Below are positions 1 through 9,302 of a stretch of DNA of 64,000 nt, one piece after another. Each line of letters starts with the position of its first letter. The first letter of the stretch is position 1. The notes beneath the pieces were generated by a model. That model had not been told where the DNA came from. It did no database searches and saw only the letters and a program-made list of their open reading frames with translations. The position numbers and the translations under genes are program-made. Origin of the DNA: Photobacterium galatheae (lineage in GTDB: Bacteria > Pseudomonadota > Gammaproteobacteria > Enterobacterales > Vibrionaceae); contig NZ_JMIB01000026.1 of assembly GCF_000695255.1 (NCBI RefSeq), positions 1-64,000 on the forward strand, in the 5' to 3' direction.

Positions 1-19
1 AATCCCTATCTCTCCGCCA
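1..19 (+). tRNA. tRNA-Ser, 3' end only (partial)
   Basis: The first 19 bases read as the end of a T-arm followed by the acceptor strand TCTCTCC, discriminator G and CCA. An acceptor complementary to GGAGAGA with G73 and an encoded CCA is typical of bacterial serine tRNAs. The anticodon lies outside the window, so the isoacceptor is unknown. A terminator follows directly, as expected for the last gene of a tRNA unit. Confidence 0.65.
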
Positions 20-29
20 CATTCGAAGA

Positions 30-57
30 AACCGCTGAACTTTCAGCGGTTTTTTTT
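30..57 (+). terminator. Rho-independent terminator after tRNA-Ser
   Basis: A 9-bp stem (AACCGCTGA/TCAGCGGTT) with a four-base loop is followed by a run of six T. It sits 11 bases after the tRNA CCA end. Confidence 0.85.
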
Positions 58-178
58 CATCTGAATCTTCGCCAGAGCCGTGATATCAACGCAATTGGGT
101 GATGCTTATACCATATCGTTAGTGACTGCCTGATGAATCAGCCGTCATTTTCATGAGGCGAATCGGTTAGTCTGGCAT

Positions 179-1501
179 TCAGTTCTGCTCCATTGCAGCT
201 CTGGAAAGAAAGTTCAGATTCATGGCGCTGTGAGGCTTTAATGCCAAACGTTCATTCGCGAGAGCTTGCGCAAAGTTTCTCATACCGCCTCGTAAAGCTG
301 CCTCTGTCAACGTCAGATCGATGATATCGCGCTGAGCATGACTGCCACCGAAGCGATTCGAGATGTAACGCGTACTGTAGAGCTGCTCTACAGCGGCTTG
401 ATAGTCTCCATTCCAAAACGCCTTAAATCCTTTAATCAGAGGCAATCCAATTTGATGAGCCCATATTGCGACCTCCTTCGACGAGCGGCTCTGTGACTGG
501 ATGATGGTCAGGAGCCGTTCTATGTCTTCATTTCGTCCTGCCCCCAAATAGGCCATCACGGCATGCCAGTCATTGAATGGGTACAGTTTCCCATCCGCAT
601 GTTGATCCCACTGATTCGCCAGCTCCTGCCAGCGGTTACCCACATTACAATCGAATAATTCCAGTCGCCACAGTAGTGCTGAGGCGTCTACCATGTCTAG
701 GGCAACACGGCTGCGATCTTCACGAACTGGCCCGTCATAGAGTGCAAGCGCTGTGTCGAATTGACCCAGATCCAGATAATAAAGTGCGAGGTGCCACCAA
801 TTATGGACTTTGAAAAAGTTATCCTCACCAGACCAGTAGGACTCTCTGGTCGTCATCCAACCGATGCCGTCCTGGACACGCCCCTGCATCTCCATGACAT
901 GGGCCACGGCATGGTGCGCCCAGCAATCAAGGGGTTCCATCTCAATCGCCTGACGTCCGGATTCTTCTGCTTGCGCATAATGACCACATTCTTCTAAACC
1001 AAAGGCGTGCATGCCAAGCAGGATGGCGTAACCCGGTATCTCAGGAGACCACTGACGCAATACACGAGCGATTCTGTCACGCAGGTTTCTTGAATTTGCC
1101 CGATAGAAATCGATCAAATGGCCAATCTGCAAGCCAATCAGGTCGTGTGGGTAGGTGATATTATGGTGATCTAATAGGGCGGCTGCCTTGCTCCAGTTGC
1201 CTTTAAGCAAATGATTCAATGCGTTGATATGGGATTTTTCTCTTTCATTGACGGGTAGTGCCTGTGCTTTTTCAAGCATTCCCTGAGCGGCACTAATCGA
1301 ACTGGGTTCTGTCGCCATCGCGCACAGATACGCTTTGAGTATATAAGCCATCCCAAAACATGGCGCTTGCTCAATGGCACGGTCTAATAAATGAAAAGGA
1401 TCACCACGATAGAGGTTGAAAGTCGTCACAGCCCTGTCATAGAGCTGTACCGCTTCTGCCGACGCGCCTGACAAGTTGTTACCTTGCTGATCGGATAACA
1501 T
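179..1501 (-). CDS. Tetratricopeptide repeat protein, TTC38 family
   Basis: A 440-residue protein without signal peptide or membrane segment, rich in paired helices with alanine-rich TPR-like spacing. Examples are the stretches AEESGRQAIEMEPLDCWAHH and LALYYLDLGQFDTALALYDG. The length and the WAHHAVAHVMEMQGR segment fit the TTC38/YcaO-unrelated TPR family found in bacteria and animals, whose biochemical role is not established. It is transcribed alone on the minus strand, back to back with the LuxR-type gene. It is probably a cytoplasmic scaffold; no catalytic motif is visible. Confidence 0.7.
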   Translation of the reverse strand: MLSDQQGNNLSGASAEAVQLYDRAVTTFNLYRGDPFHLLDRAIEQAPCFGMAYILKAYLCAMATEPSSISAAQGMLEKAQALPVNEREKSHINALNHLLKGNWSKAAALLDHHNITYPHDLIGLQIGHLIDFYRANSRNLRDRIARVLRQWSPEIPGYAILLGMHAFGLEECGHYAQAEESGRQAIEMEPLDCWAHHAVAHVMEMQGRVQDGIGWMTTRESYWSGEDNFFKVHNWWHLALYYLDLGQFDTALALYDGPVREDRSRVALDMVDASALLWRLELFDCNVGNRWQELANQWDQHADGKLYPFNDWHAVMAYLGAGRNEDIERLLTIIQSQSRSSKEVAIWAHQIGLPLIKGFKAFWNGDYQAAVEQLYSTRYISNRFGGSHAQRDIIDLTLTEAALRGGMRNFAQALANERLALKPHSAMNLNFLSRAAMEQN

Positions 1502-1997
1502 AACTGACTCCCCTGAGTGGACTGCTGCTTATAGTGCGAATCCCACCTAAGTGTAGCCAATTGCAAATCGATTTTTCCGTTGATGCCGGGGAAGATGCCG
1601 TCTGAAATCAGTGATCACTGACGTGTGGACTTTGATCAGCTCTTCTCTGAATCACCGCTCGCTTATCTGGCAGCAACAACATTTGGACATAAGCTGCTGA
1701 GAGTCGATCGCTTACCTTGACCGGATCGGCTGTTGATTCAACGATCGCGAATGAAAATGTCAGAGACGGGATGCGTATAACAGCGAAAGCTAAAGTATTG
1801 ATATTTTGTGTGTACTTTTTTGTGTTATCCGTTTCAGAGGCGATCTGTCTATTCAACAAAAAATGTCATTGGCTGATTGAAATCTTATTTTTATTCAATG
1901 GATTACTTTCTGTTGTCTTAATTTCTCACAATTGAGATGTCTGGATTTATTTGTCAGGTAGATAATTACATGGATTGAGTGATATAGGAAAGCAGTC
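1502..1997. other. Intergenic region between divergent genes
   Basis: About 500 bases separate the TPR gene (-) from the LuxR-type gene (+). Two overlapping antiparallel ORFs of 72 and 83 codons exist, but neither has a convincing ribosome site or recognisable product. The region becomes AT-rich towards the regulator gene and presumably holds both promoters. I see no clear operator. Confidence 0.5.
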
Positions 1998-2651
1998 ATG
2001 AGTCGTAATCCTCAGTTTGTGTTGTTTTCAGACAAAAGCATTCATTGCGATGCACTCTGTAATATATTGAGAAAAAATGGTGGCTTTGAGTTATTACACA
2101 TTGCTGATGTTCAGCAACTAGAACCCATTGTCAATCAAGGTCATGTCACCTTGATTGTTGACACGAAAGCATCAGATATAGACATGATTCATAACTTGAT
2201 TCAAAGTCACTGGCTACGGCCAGATAAAATTGTGTTGTCTAATGTGAGTGCTCACTATGATTATCGGGATGTTCTAGCATGGCCACAGTGTTGCGGTGTA
2301 TTGATTCAGGATGCAAGCTATCATTGTTGGCTTGAAGGCTTAAAAAAAGTTGCTACCGGTGAATTTTGGTTCACGCGTAAGGTTATGGCCGATATGATTG
2401 CTTCATATCGTAACCAGGGGAATGCTGAGCCGATAAAACAAGACAGGAAATCATTAAATTTAACCAAAAGAGAAGAAGATATTTTGAAATTGATTATTCA
2501 AGGGGAAAGTAATGCCAAAATTGCGGAATCCTTATTTGTCAGTGAAAGTACAGTGAAAACACATTTATACAATACCTTTAAAAAGATTGATGTGAAAAAT
2601 AGAAGGCAAGCCCGGGATTGGGCGAGGGAACAATTATTGTTCGAATATTGA
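1998..2651 (+). CDS. LuxR/CsgD/VpsT-type transcriptional regulator
   Basis: A 217-residue regulator. The N-terminal half (residues 1-125) looks like a degenerate receiver domain without the usual phospho-acceptor context. Residues about 150-212 form a LuxR-type helix-turn-helix (LTKREEDILKLIIQGESNAK, then SESTVKTHL). Residues 124-127 read WFTR, matching the W[F/L/M][T/S]R signature used for cyclic-di-GMP binding in VpsT; CsgD carries Tyr at the first position. It lies directly upstream of a chaperone-usher pilus locus in the same orientation, so it is the obvious candidate to control those pili in response to cyclic-di-GMP. That link is inferred from position. Confidence 0.8.
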   Translation: MSRNPQFVLFSDKSIHCDALCNILRKNGGFELLHIADVQQLEPIVNQGHVTLIVDTKASDIDMIHNLIQSHWLRPDKIVLSNVSAHYDYRDVLAWPQCCGVLIQDASYHCWLEGLKKVATGEFWFTRKVMADMIASYRNQGNAEPIKQDRKSLNLTKREEDILKLIIQGESNAKIAESLFVSESTVKTHLYNTFKKIDVKNRRQARDWAREQLLFEY

Positions 2652-2670
2652 TCATCGGTATTTTGAATCA

Positions 2671-2692
2671 GGGAGCTTGTCTCCCTTTTTTT
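2671..2692 (+). terminator. Terminator after LuxR-type gene
   Basis: A short stem GGGAG/CTCCC with loop CTTGT is followed by seven T. It lies 20 bases after the stop codon and separates the regulator from the pilus genes. Confidence 0.75.
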
Positions 2693-2922
2693 GTGTCTGA
2701 AATTTCTTGGTATGAATGGTATTTTTTTGTAAGTTAATGATTTGTAATTGTTTATATGTGTCATGAAATGATGTGCTTTTGCCTTTCATAAGGAAGTGAT
2801 GATTTATCAAGAAGTTCCGTGATTTAACCTTGGTTCTACTTTAAATCATACTTTTCTCATACTTTATATTGAGAACCACGATCTAAAATAAAAATAAGCG
2901 AACGGGAGATGGTGTTGGAAAG

Positions 2923-3396
2923 ATGGCAAACATCAAGATTCATAAAAATAAGTTGGTTTTGTTGCTCTGCTTCTTCTCTTCAACAGCGATATCCGGTGAA
3001 GCGGTGAAATTAAACTTGAAGGGTAAAATCAGTCAGAAATGCAGTATTTATCATATGTCAGACCTGATTGATTTATCCAGACGTGAAACGAAAACTGTCG
3101 CATTTAAGTTTTATTGTAACTCACCATTTGATATTTCTGTTACATCGCAGAACGGTGGGTTAAAAAATGGAAATTATCTGGTTCGGTATCATTATGCATT
3201 GGATATTCCAAAAGCCGGAATAAGCATTCATGGTGATAGCGAGAAAAGTGTGATGAACGCGAAGATTGTGAATGTTGAGAAAATTCCTTTCGACAGCAGA
3301 GGAGAGATAAAAGTTAGCTTGATGGATCAATTAGAAATATCAGGGCATTACCAAGAAATACTGAGAATAAATTTATATCCAAAGCGTTTTTTATGA
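2923..3396 (+). CDS. Putative pilus subunit or associated secreted protein
   Basis: A 157-residue secreted protein. A hydrophobic leader (KLVLLLCFFSSTAISG) suggests Sec export with cleavage near residue 26. The mature part is beta-rich, with the pattern G-K-I-S-x-K-C-S-I and a second Cys in FKFYCNSPFD, as in disulfide-bonded pilin domains. It resembles the next gene in layout (Cys, beta strand, CN, then a QNGGLKNG-type turn versus KNDGLKG), so the two are probably divergent paralogues. It precedes chaperone and usher genes, which supports a pilus role. The family assignment is inferred from shape and context, not from a recognised signature. Confidence 0.5.
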   Translation: MANIKIHKNKLVLLLCFFSSTAISGEAVKLNLKGKISQKCSIYHMSDLIDLSRRETKTVAFKFYCNSPFDISVTSQNGGLKNGNYLVRYHYALDIPKAGISIHGDSEKSVMNAKIVNVEKIPFDSRGEIKVSLMDQLEISGHYQEILRINLYPKRFL

Positions 3397-3497
3397 ATAT
3401 TGAATGTGTTGTATCCATTGAGTATTCATAATTTCAAAGCAGTAAAAAACAATAAAATATCCTTAATGTATGTAAATTAGTAGTTATGGAGTATGTT

Positions 3498-4037
3498 ATG
3501 AATAAGTTCATGTTATCTGCAGCAGCTGTTATTGTTCTTTCTTCTCTGTCTATGTCTGTCAGTGCTGGTGAGCGTTCACATGGCCCACGTGATGGAAGAA
3601 GCTGTAATGGCGATGTGTGTGACTTGAAAATTATCGCTGAGGTTGAAGAAAAATGTTACTGCTCATTTGAAGGGCGTGACTATGTCAACCTGGGTAAACT
3701 GAATGCATGGCGACCAACAACATCACAGCCTAAAAAACTGCGTATTTACTGTAATACACGTAAAGCAGATGTTCAGGTGAGAACAAAGAACGATGGCTTG
3801 AAAGGCCTTCATGATCACTATGGTGATGAAGATGTTGATTACATCATCAAAGCGGGTGGTTATCAATTTGACACTAACGCAGATGGCCACAAAGGATATC
3901 AGATGTTCGCAAATAACTTTATGGGCGATTATTTGAATATCATGATTCAAAGCAAGCCATATAACTTTAAGAAAGTGAAACCAGGTCATAAATTTGACAT
4001 CGCTTACTTCAAAGTAACACCAGTGAAATACTATTAA
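3498..4037 (+). CDS. Putative major pilus subunit (chaperone-usher)
   Basis: A 179-residue secreted protein. The start at 3498 is chosen because GGAG lies six bases upstream and the leader MNKFMLSAAAVIVLSSLSM begins there; an in-frame ATG at 3486 is less well placed. Cleavage is likely after VSA. The mature protein is Gly/His/Asp-rich at its start, then has Cys-rich beta segments (CNGDVCDLK, KCYCSFEG, RIYCNTR). A transcription terminator immediately follows, the usual way to make the major pilin in excess of chaperone and usher. It is therefore probably the main shaft subunit, though no pilin family signature is certain. Confidence 0.55.
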   Translation: MNKFMLSAAAVIVLSSLSMSVSAGERSHGPRDGRSCNGDVCDLKIIAEVEEKCYCSFEGRDYVNLGKLNAWRPTTSQPKKLRIYCNTRKADVQVRTKNDGLKGLHDHYGDEDVDYIIKAGGYQFDTNADGHKGYQMFANNFMGDYLNIMIQSKPYNFKKVKPGHKFDIAYFKVTPVKYY

Positions 4038-4058
4038 TAACGTTATGGCTTGAAAATG

Positions 4059-4084
4059 AGTGGGAGCAATGCTCCCACTTTTTT
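4059..4084 (+). terminator. Intercistronic terminator/attenuator between pilin and chaperone genes
   Basis: A perfect 9-bp stem AGTGGGAGC/GCTCCCACT with loop AAT and a T-run of six. It lies between the presumed major subunit and the first chaperone, so it should reduce read-through into the assembly genes. It also covers the upstream in-frame ATG at 4060, arguing against that ATG as the chaperone start. Confidence 0.85.
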
Positions 4085-4098
4085 CAAAAGGAGGATGT

Positions 4099-4803
4099 AT
4101 GCGTTGGCTTGTATTGTTGTTGCTCTCTTTTAAATGCTTTGCTTTCGGAATTATGCCTGTGACGGTCGAAATTGGTGCATCTGGCAGTAAAGCACAGCAG
4201 AAATTTACTGTTTCTAATCAGTTTGAAACACCATTGCAGGTCGAAGTCGTTCCGCTGCAATTAGAGTGGAAAGATGGCCGCTATCAGGCCGTGCCGGCGG
4301 ATGAGGACATCCTGATTCTGCCAGATACTGCTGTGATCGAACCCGGTGCCAGCCAGGCAGTGATGGTACGGTATCTCGGCGAACCAGCTTTATCGCGCTC
4401 AAAAGCTTATGTCATTCAGTTTAATCAGGTCATGACGGAAAATAGTCAGAACGAACAGGCCGACGGAAGTTTGGTGTCTATGGCTGTCAGTTATGATGCT
4501 GTGGTCACAGTCGCGCCAAATAAGGCGACCTCAGATTTACAGCTTGCCAGTGCCAAATCGCTTGGTGATGGTCAATGGGAAGTCTTGATTGAAAATGCAG
4601 GCAATAAACACGGCTGGGCAACGAAAGCGGATTGGATTATCCAGACCGACAAGGGACCAGTAACCATCCCGGGGAAAGAAATTGCCAATCACATGGATGC
4701 AACTTTTTTTCCACCTCTGAGTGCAACCAAGACTACATTTAAGTTAAACAAAGACATAGCGATTAGTCGTCAATTGTCACTTGAAGTGAAAAACACAAAC
4801 TAG
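4099..4803 (+). CDS. Periplasmic pilus chaperone 1
   Basis: A 234-residue periplasmic chaperone. The start at 4099 has the strong ribosome site AAAAGGAGG just upstream and begins the leader MRWLVLLLLSFKCFAFG. Features of the family are the IEPGASQAVMVRYLG segment (G1-strand region preceded by a conserved Pro-Gly) and RSKAYVIQF near the end of the first Ig-like domain, followed by a second domain. It captures pilus subunits by donor-strand complementation and delivers them to the usher. A second chaperone gene follows 17 bases downstream. Confidence 0.8.
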   Translation: MRWLVLLLLSFKCFAFGIMPVTVEIGASGSKAQQKFTVSNQFETPLQVEVVPLQLEWKDGRYQAVPADEDILILPDTAVIEPGASQAVMVRYLGEPALSRSKAYVIQFNQVMTENSQNEQADGSLVSMAVSYDAVVTVAPNKATSDLQLASAKSLGDGQWEVLIENAGNKHGWATKADWIIQTDKGPVTIPGKEIANHMDATFFPPLSATKTTFKLNKDIAISRQLSLEVKNTN

Positions 4804-4820
4804 GTTGCAGGGGAAATGGA

Positions 4821-5537
4821 ATGAAATGGATTTTCATCGCGCTTTTATTCAGTAGCGTAGCCAGTGTATGTCAGGCACTGGAAGTTGGTCCTCTGGTCCA
4901 TGAAATCCAGTCTGATTCCGCAATGCGTAGCAGCAAAGTTACGGTCAAAAATAACTCTGCCAACACCCAGTTGGTCGACGCACAAGTGATGGCACTGCAT
5001 TTTGACAAGAGCGGCTATACTGCCGCTCCAGTCACTGGCGATGAAATGATTGTGACGCCACCAGCATTTAAAATTGAACCCGGTCACAGTCAGTCACTGA
5101 TGGTGGTTTGGAGTGGCGGAGAACCCTTGAAACAATCGCGGAGTTACAGTGTGCAATTGTCTGCGATAAATCAGAAAACAGGAGAAACACGAAACAATAT
5201 TGCAATACTGATTAATTATAATGTGATTGTGCATGTGTCCAGCAAAAAGCATACCGCCAATATTCAGAGTCTACCGATTCAAATTCATCAGTCAGAGCAT
5301 CGTATTCAATTTGTTGTGAATAATCTTGGTACAAAATATACAAAATTAAGTCACTACAATCTTGAATTTAGAAATCAGGAAAAATCAGAACCGTATCGAT
5401 TGACAGGTGAACAGATTGCCAACAGTGAATATGATGTTTTTATTCCGGCAAAACAAGCGACTGAAATTCACCTGCCGAAGATTCTTTTTTCAGATCTTCA
5501 ATTTGATCAGGTAACACTTGAACCGAGGTTGCCATGA
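4821..5537 (+). CDS. Periplasmic pilus chaperone 2
   Basis: A 238-residue paralogue of the preceding chaperone, with its own leader (MKWIFIALLFSSVASVCQA). Parallel segments include FKIEPGHSQSLMVVWSGGEP and SRSYSVQLSAI. Two consecutive chaperones suggest that different subunits, for example shaft and distal subunit, have dedicated chaperones. The gene ends in an ATGA overlap with the usher gene (usher start at 5534), so the two are translationally coupled. Confidence 0.8.
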   Translation: MKWIFIALLFSSVASVCQALEVGPLVHEIQSDSAMRSSKVTVKNNSANTQLVDAQVMALHFDKSGYTAAPVTGDEMIVTPPAFKIEPGHSQSLMVVWSGGEPLKQSRSYSVQLSAINQKTGETRNNIAILINYNVIVHVSSKKHTANIQSLPIQIHQSEHRIQFVVNNLGTKYTKLSHYNLEFRNQEKSEPYRLTGEQIANSEYDVFIPAKQATEIHLPKILFSDLQFDQVTLEPRLP

Positions 5538-7984
5538 GGTTGAGACTCAGTGTGTGTTTTATCGCGATCATGATCCTGTTTGTCAGGGTACCCTTTGTTG
5601 ATGCAAGCACCGATCTGGTCACGCCGAGAGTCATTACCTTCACAAGTCTGCTGAACTTTTATGGTCAGCCCGTTGGGGAGGTGATGGTGAAAGTCACGCC
5701 AAAAAAGGAGCTGTTCATTCAATATGACACCATTGAGCCCTTCCTGAAACAGAAGCTGAATGAAGACGCCTTGATCAAGGTTCAAACTTTCGTTCAGGAC
5801 GGCTATCTGAATAGCGCAGATTTGGCAGCCCACCAGATGAGTGTCGAACTCAGCGCAACAACATTAGAAACGGCGATTACGATTCCGAAAGAATTATTGA
5901 AAGATAGCGGACTTTATCTGTTCCAGACCGATGGAATCATTGCGAATACCGTGAAAGCAGATGATCTCAGCGGTTTTATGAACTACTACCTTTCTGGCAG
6001 TTATTTGACCGGTGGGGGGAATGGAGAGGACTGGTTCTCCAGTAATGTGCTGGAAACCGGTTTGCGTTATCAGAAATATAATCTGTTTAATGATTTCTCA
6101 CTGGATGTTGGTGGCGGAGAAACTGATTTTTATCGTTTACTGTCCCAGCTTACTTATGATTTTCCTGATGAAGGGACACGGATTACGTTGGGAGATTTGT
6201 CGTTTCAGGCTTTTGGATTTCAAAGTGGTGAGAGTATTCTTGGGCTGAATGTCAGCCGAGATTTTGGTGTCATACCGACGAAAAACGTCCGCCCGATAGC
6301 CAATCAGAAATTTGTACTGGAGCGAGCCTCATCCGTCGATGTGTATATTGACGGTGTATTAATGCGAAGTATTCGCCTGGCACCCGGTGCTTACGATATT
6401 CGTGACTTACCTTTGACGACAGGGGTCAACAATATTCAATTGGTGATCACTGATCCTTCCGGCCGGCAAGAAGTGATCAACTTTAATATCGCAACTGGGA
6501 TCAGCTTACTCGCTGCCGGGGAATATGAATACTCGGCCTCTCTGGGGGTGGGCAGTGAGCTTTCAAATAATCAATTAGAATATGATACGGATGACTATAT
6601 ATTCTCTGTCGGTGGAGACTATGGGATTACTGAATCCTGGACAGCCGGATTGAATTTTCAGGTAAGAAAAAACATTTTTCAGTTTGGTGCGACAACAGGC
6701 TTTGGAACTGAACTGGGGTTGTTTGGGGTGGAAGGTGCCGTCAGTCAACATCAGGCGCTTGATACAGGCTTTGCTTTACGCTTGAAATATGACGCCTTTT
6801 TTGACTCCGATGTTCATTCATTGAATGCACAGTATGAATATTTCACGCCTAAATTTACAACCATCAGTGACACAGGCATTGATAATTTTGTTGAGAATCC
6901 AAGTGGTGTCGAGCATCGTTTTGATGTGTTTTATAACCATTTGTTATCAGAGCGTTTATCCGTCGGGATGTCAGCGAATGCAAGATATCTTTACGGAAAT
7001 AACTTTGACTATGCACTGAGCCCTTCCATGGCTGGGGTTTGGTTTGATACACCTGCGAGCTGGAATGTTCGCGTGACTTATGAAAAAGATGAAGACCCGG
7101 AAACCGATGAATGGCGTTTTTTTGTTTCAACAACCATTCCAATTGGTGCGTGGTTGAACCCCAATCATCAGATGAGTGCAAGTTACGACTCTGTCGATCA
7201 GCGTTCCCAACTGAGATATAGCTATAATCAAAATACCGGGACTGTGGGTGGTGTTGGTGTGTTTGCATTGGCGGAGAATAATGAAGATGAAGATTTTGTC
7301 GGCAGCTTATCCGCGAACTATACCGGGAACCGATATCTGCTGACGTTTGATCATGACAGTCTGGTTGATATTGACGGAGAGTACTTAACGCTGAACCGCC
7401 TCGGTGTTCAAGGTGCACTTGCATTCAGTGGAAACCGTGCCGCTGTTGGCCGGCCAATCAGTGATTCGTTCGCAATTATTAGTGTGCATGATTCGTTAAA
7501 TGAAAGCCCTGTGATGGTGAATAAGGAAGTGGATGGCAGCTATGCGGTGCGTTCCGATTTTCTGGGGCCAATGCTTTTACCGGATATCGTGTCTTATCGC
7601 GCCCAGCGGATAGAGTATGACGTTGAAGACTTACCGATTGGGTATGACCTCGGGGAAGGCGGATTTACAATTAATCCAGAGCATGGTAACAGCTATCGTT
7701 TAACCATTGGATCGGATGCCAATATCACCGCACTGGGATATTTGTATCACGCAGATGGACAGCCTGTGCCTTTAACAGAAGGGAAGGCGGTACACCAAAG
7801 TGACCCTTCGTTTGCAACGATTGACTTTTTCACGAACAGTAAAGGTCGTTTTGCGATTTCTGGTCTGAAACCGGGCCAGTATCAGGTCAGCGTCTTCAGC
7901 AATCCCCCGCATGAGTTTAACCTTTCCATTCCAGACGATGCTGAGAACATTATTCGATTGGGTGACATAAGGGTAGAAAAATGA
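5534..7984 (+). CDS. Outer-membrane fimbrial usher
   Basis: An 816-residue usher with leader (VCFIAIMILFVRVPFVDA). Order of parts: an N-terminal periplasmic domain (to about 130), a long beta-barrel with an inserted plug region containing the conserved LAPGAYDIRDLPLTTGVNNI segment and a VITDPSGRQ motif (about 285-325), and a C-terminal carboxypeptidase-regulatory-like domain (DFFTNSKGRFAISGLKPGQY, about 760-780). It forms the secretion pore and assembly platform for the pilus. The C-terminal motif is typical of non-classical (archaic/alpha-like) ushers rather than FimD/PapC. It overlaps the next gene by ATGA. Confidence 0.85.
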   Translation: MRLRLSVCFIAIMILFVRVPFVDASTDLVTPRVITFTSLLNFYGQPVGEVMVKVTPKKELFIQYDTIEPFLKQKLNEDALIKVQTFVQDGYLNSADLAAHQMSVELSATTLETAITIPKELLKDSGLYLFQTDGIIANTVKADDLSGFMNYYLSGSYLTGGGNGEDWFSSNVLETGLRYQKYNLFNDFSLDVGGGETDFYRLLSQLTYDFPDEGTRITLGDLSFQAFGFQSGESILGLNVSRDFGVIPTKNVRPIANQKFVLERASSVDVYIDGVLMRSIRLAPGAYDIRDLPLTTGVNNIQLVITDPSGRQEVINFNIATGISLLAAGEYEYSASLGVGSELSNNQLEYDTDDYIFSVGGDYGITESWTAGLNFQVRKNIFQFGATTGFGTELGLFGVEGAVSQHQALDTGFALRLKYDAFFDSDVHSLNAQYEYFTPKFTTISDTGIDNFVENPSGVEHRFDVFYNHLLSERLSVGMSANARYLYGNNFDYALSPSMAGVWFDTPASWNVRVTYEKDEDPETDEWRFFVSTTIPIGAWLNPNHQMSASYDSVDQRSQLRYSYNQNTGTVGGVGVFALAENNEDEDFVGSLSANYTGNRYLLTFDHDSLVDIDGEYLTLNRLGVQGALAFSGNRAAVGRPISDSFAIISVHDSLNESPVMVNKEVDGSYAVRSDFLGPMLLPDIVSYRAQRIEYDVEDLPIGYDLGEGGFTINPEHGNSYRLTIGSDANITALGYLYHADGQPVPLTEGKAVHQSDPSFATIDFFTNSKGRFAISGLKPGQYQVSVFSNPPHEFNLSIPDDAENIIRLGDIRVEK

Positions 7985-8901
7985 TGATGAAATCGTATCT
8001 GATGTTTTATGTCCTTGTTGTCGCTGTATTTTCAGGCGGTCATGCATGGGCTGCGTCAAATTGTAATCTTTCTCTGCAGAACATTCGCCTGGAGAATACG
8101 GGCAAAAATGTGACTTATGATATCTTTGAAGCCGGCAGTTTTGCGCTGATTCAGAATCATCTGATTGATATTAAAAATAACAGTAGTGATTTAACCTGCG
8201 ATACCGTGGTGCTGATTCAACCCAAACAAAACTTTTTCGCCGGTTCTCAGCGCGGGCAGCGGCTGGAATATCAGATCCTGTCGGGCAGAAATTCGGCCTC
8301 GATTTATGAAAATGGTCTGGCGATGGTGGTCAGAAATCTGAAGCCCAAAGAAAAAAGAACGCTTTCCTATCAATTGAAGTTTGCTGCGGGCCAATATGTT
8401 TCTCATGGTCCGTACCGAAACTTGTTTGACTATTCGGCCGTCGAATTCCCGTTGAATCGAACCAATGTTTATGATGAGACGGCGTATGACTTTCAAGTCC
8501 GTGTGAATAAATCAGCGAAAATCAGCTTATGGGGAACCAATGAGCGGTATCAGTACACGGTTGATTTTGGCGAGCTGGAAACGGGCAAAACCCTGCAGCT
8601 GGCCCCTCAGCTGCTGGTTCAAAGTACGGCAGACTATGCGATAGATTTCCAGTCTGAAAATCATGGCCATCTTCGTCATCGTTCCGGTGATTCGACATGG
8701 GATGTCGACTATGACTTTTTTGTGAATCATCGTCCGATATCTCTGACTGCCGGTGGACACAGATCGCGCTTCAGGCAACCGGCCAGTGCCGTCGGAGACC
8801 GGTATTCCATGATGTTCCGTGTCGGCAATGTGAATTCGAAACCAGCCGGACAATATGAGGATGTCATCACCATTACTGTCACGCCATCGCTTGTTCATTA
8901 G
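7981..8901 (+). CDS. Putative pilus distal subunit/adhesin
   Basis: A 306-residue exported protein (leader ending near GGHAWA) with a Cys pair (SNCNLSL and LTCDTV) and two likely beta domains. The last has the FRVGNVNSKPAGQYEDVITI pattern seen at the end of spore-coat-U/Csu-type subunits (AGQYxDxxxI/V). It is translationally coupled to the usher through ATGA. Its size and last position in the operon fit a two-domain tip protein: an N-terminal binding domain plus a C-terminal pilin domain. The ligand is unknown. Confidence 0.65.
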   Translation: MMMKSYLMFYVLVVAVFSGGHAWAASNCNLSLQNIRLENTGKNVTYDIFEAGSFALIQNHLIDIKNNSSDLTCDTVVLIQPKQNFFAGSQRGQRLEYQILSGRNSASIYENGLAMVVRNLKPKEKRTLSYQLKFAAGQYVSHGPYRNLFDYSAVEFPLNRTNVYDETAYDFQVRVNKSAKISLWGTNERYQYTVDFGELETGKTLQLAPQLLVQSTADYAIDFQSENHGHLRHRSGDSTWDVDYDFFVNHRPISLTAGGHRSRFRQPASAVGDRYSMMFRVGNVNSKPAGQYEDVITITVTPSLVH

Positions 8902-9302
8902 ACCATTCATTCGAACACGTTTGGGATCATTATCTGAAAAGGCGCAACAGGGACAAGAGGTGTCGATTCGCAAGCGCTGCATGCAGTTTGTCTCGACACA
9001 AGTGTACAGGGTTTGTCTCTGTCAGCGCCGACCTCTCTCAATAACTTGCCTTCTGTCTCAATAAGGGACAGCACCATCAGAGCGTTTGCGTTTTACTCAT
9101 TAAATGGTTGAGAAGCAGGAGCCTGGTTTGGCTCCTGAAAGTGTGTCTGCGGCACCAGAATCATGTGTTGTGTCATCAACTTGAGCGGTGAGTTTGGCGA
9201 CATGGCATGAAGACAGCGGAGCTCAGGTTTTTTGAGACTGAATATTTTCCGAATAGACGGCGGTGGATGCAGCGCGAGGTGAAACAGAATTGGAGGCAAG
9301 GT
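8902..9302. other. Intergenic region with an inverted repeat
   Basis: About 400 bases without a supported gene. At 9116-9137 there is a perfect 8-bp inverted repeat (CAGGAGCC/GGCTCCTG, loop TGGTTT) without a T-run. It may end pilus transcription inefficiently or act at the RNA level. No other structure is evident. Confidence 0.5.

Noticed and set aside
1..57. tRNA-Ser end considered as attachment site of an island
   Set aside because: No integrase gene follows and no second copy of the tRNA end was noticed in the window.
1608..1935. Two overlapping opposite ORFs between the TPR and LuxR-type genes
   Set aside because: Neither has a ribosome site or recognisable domain, and they exclude each other.
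6864..7424. Open frame of 186 codons antisense to the usher gene
   Set aside because: It lies wholly inside the usher, with low-complexity His/Gln-rich composition typical of antisense translation.
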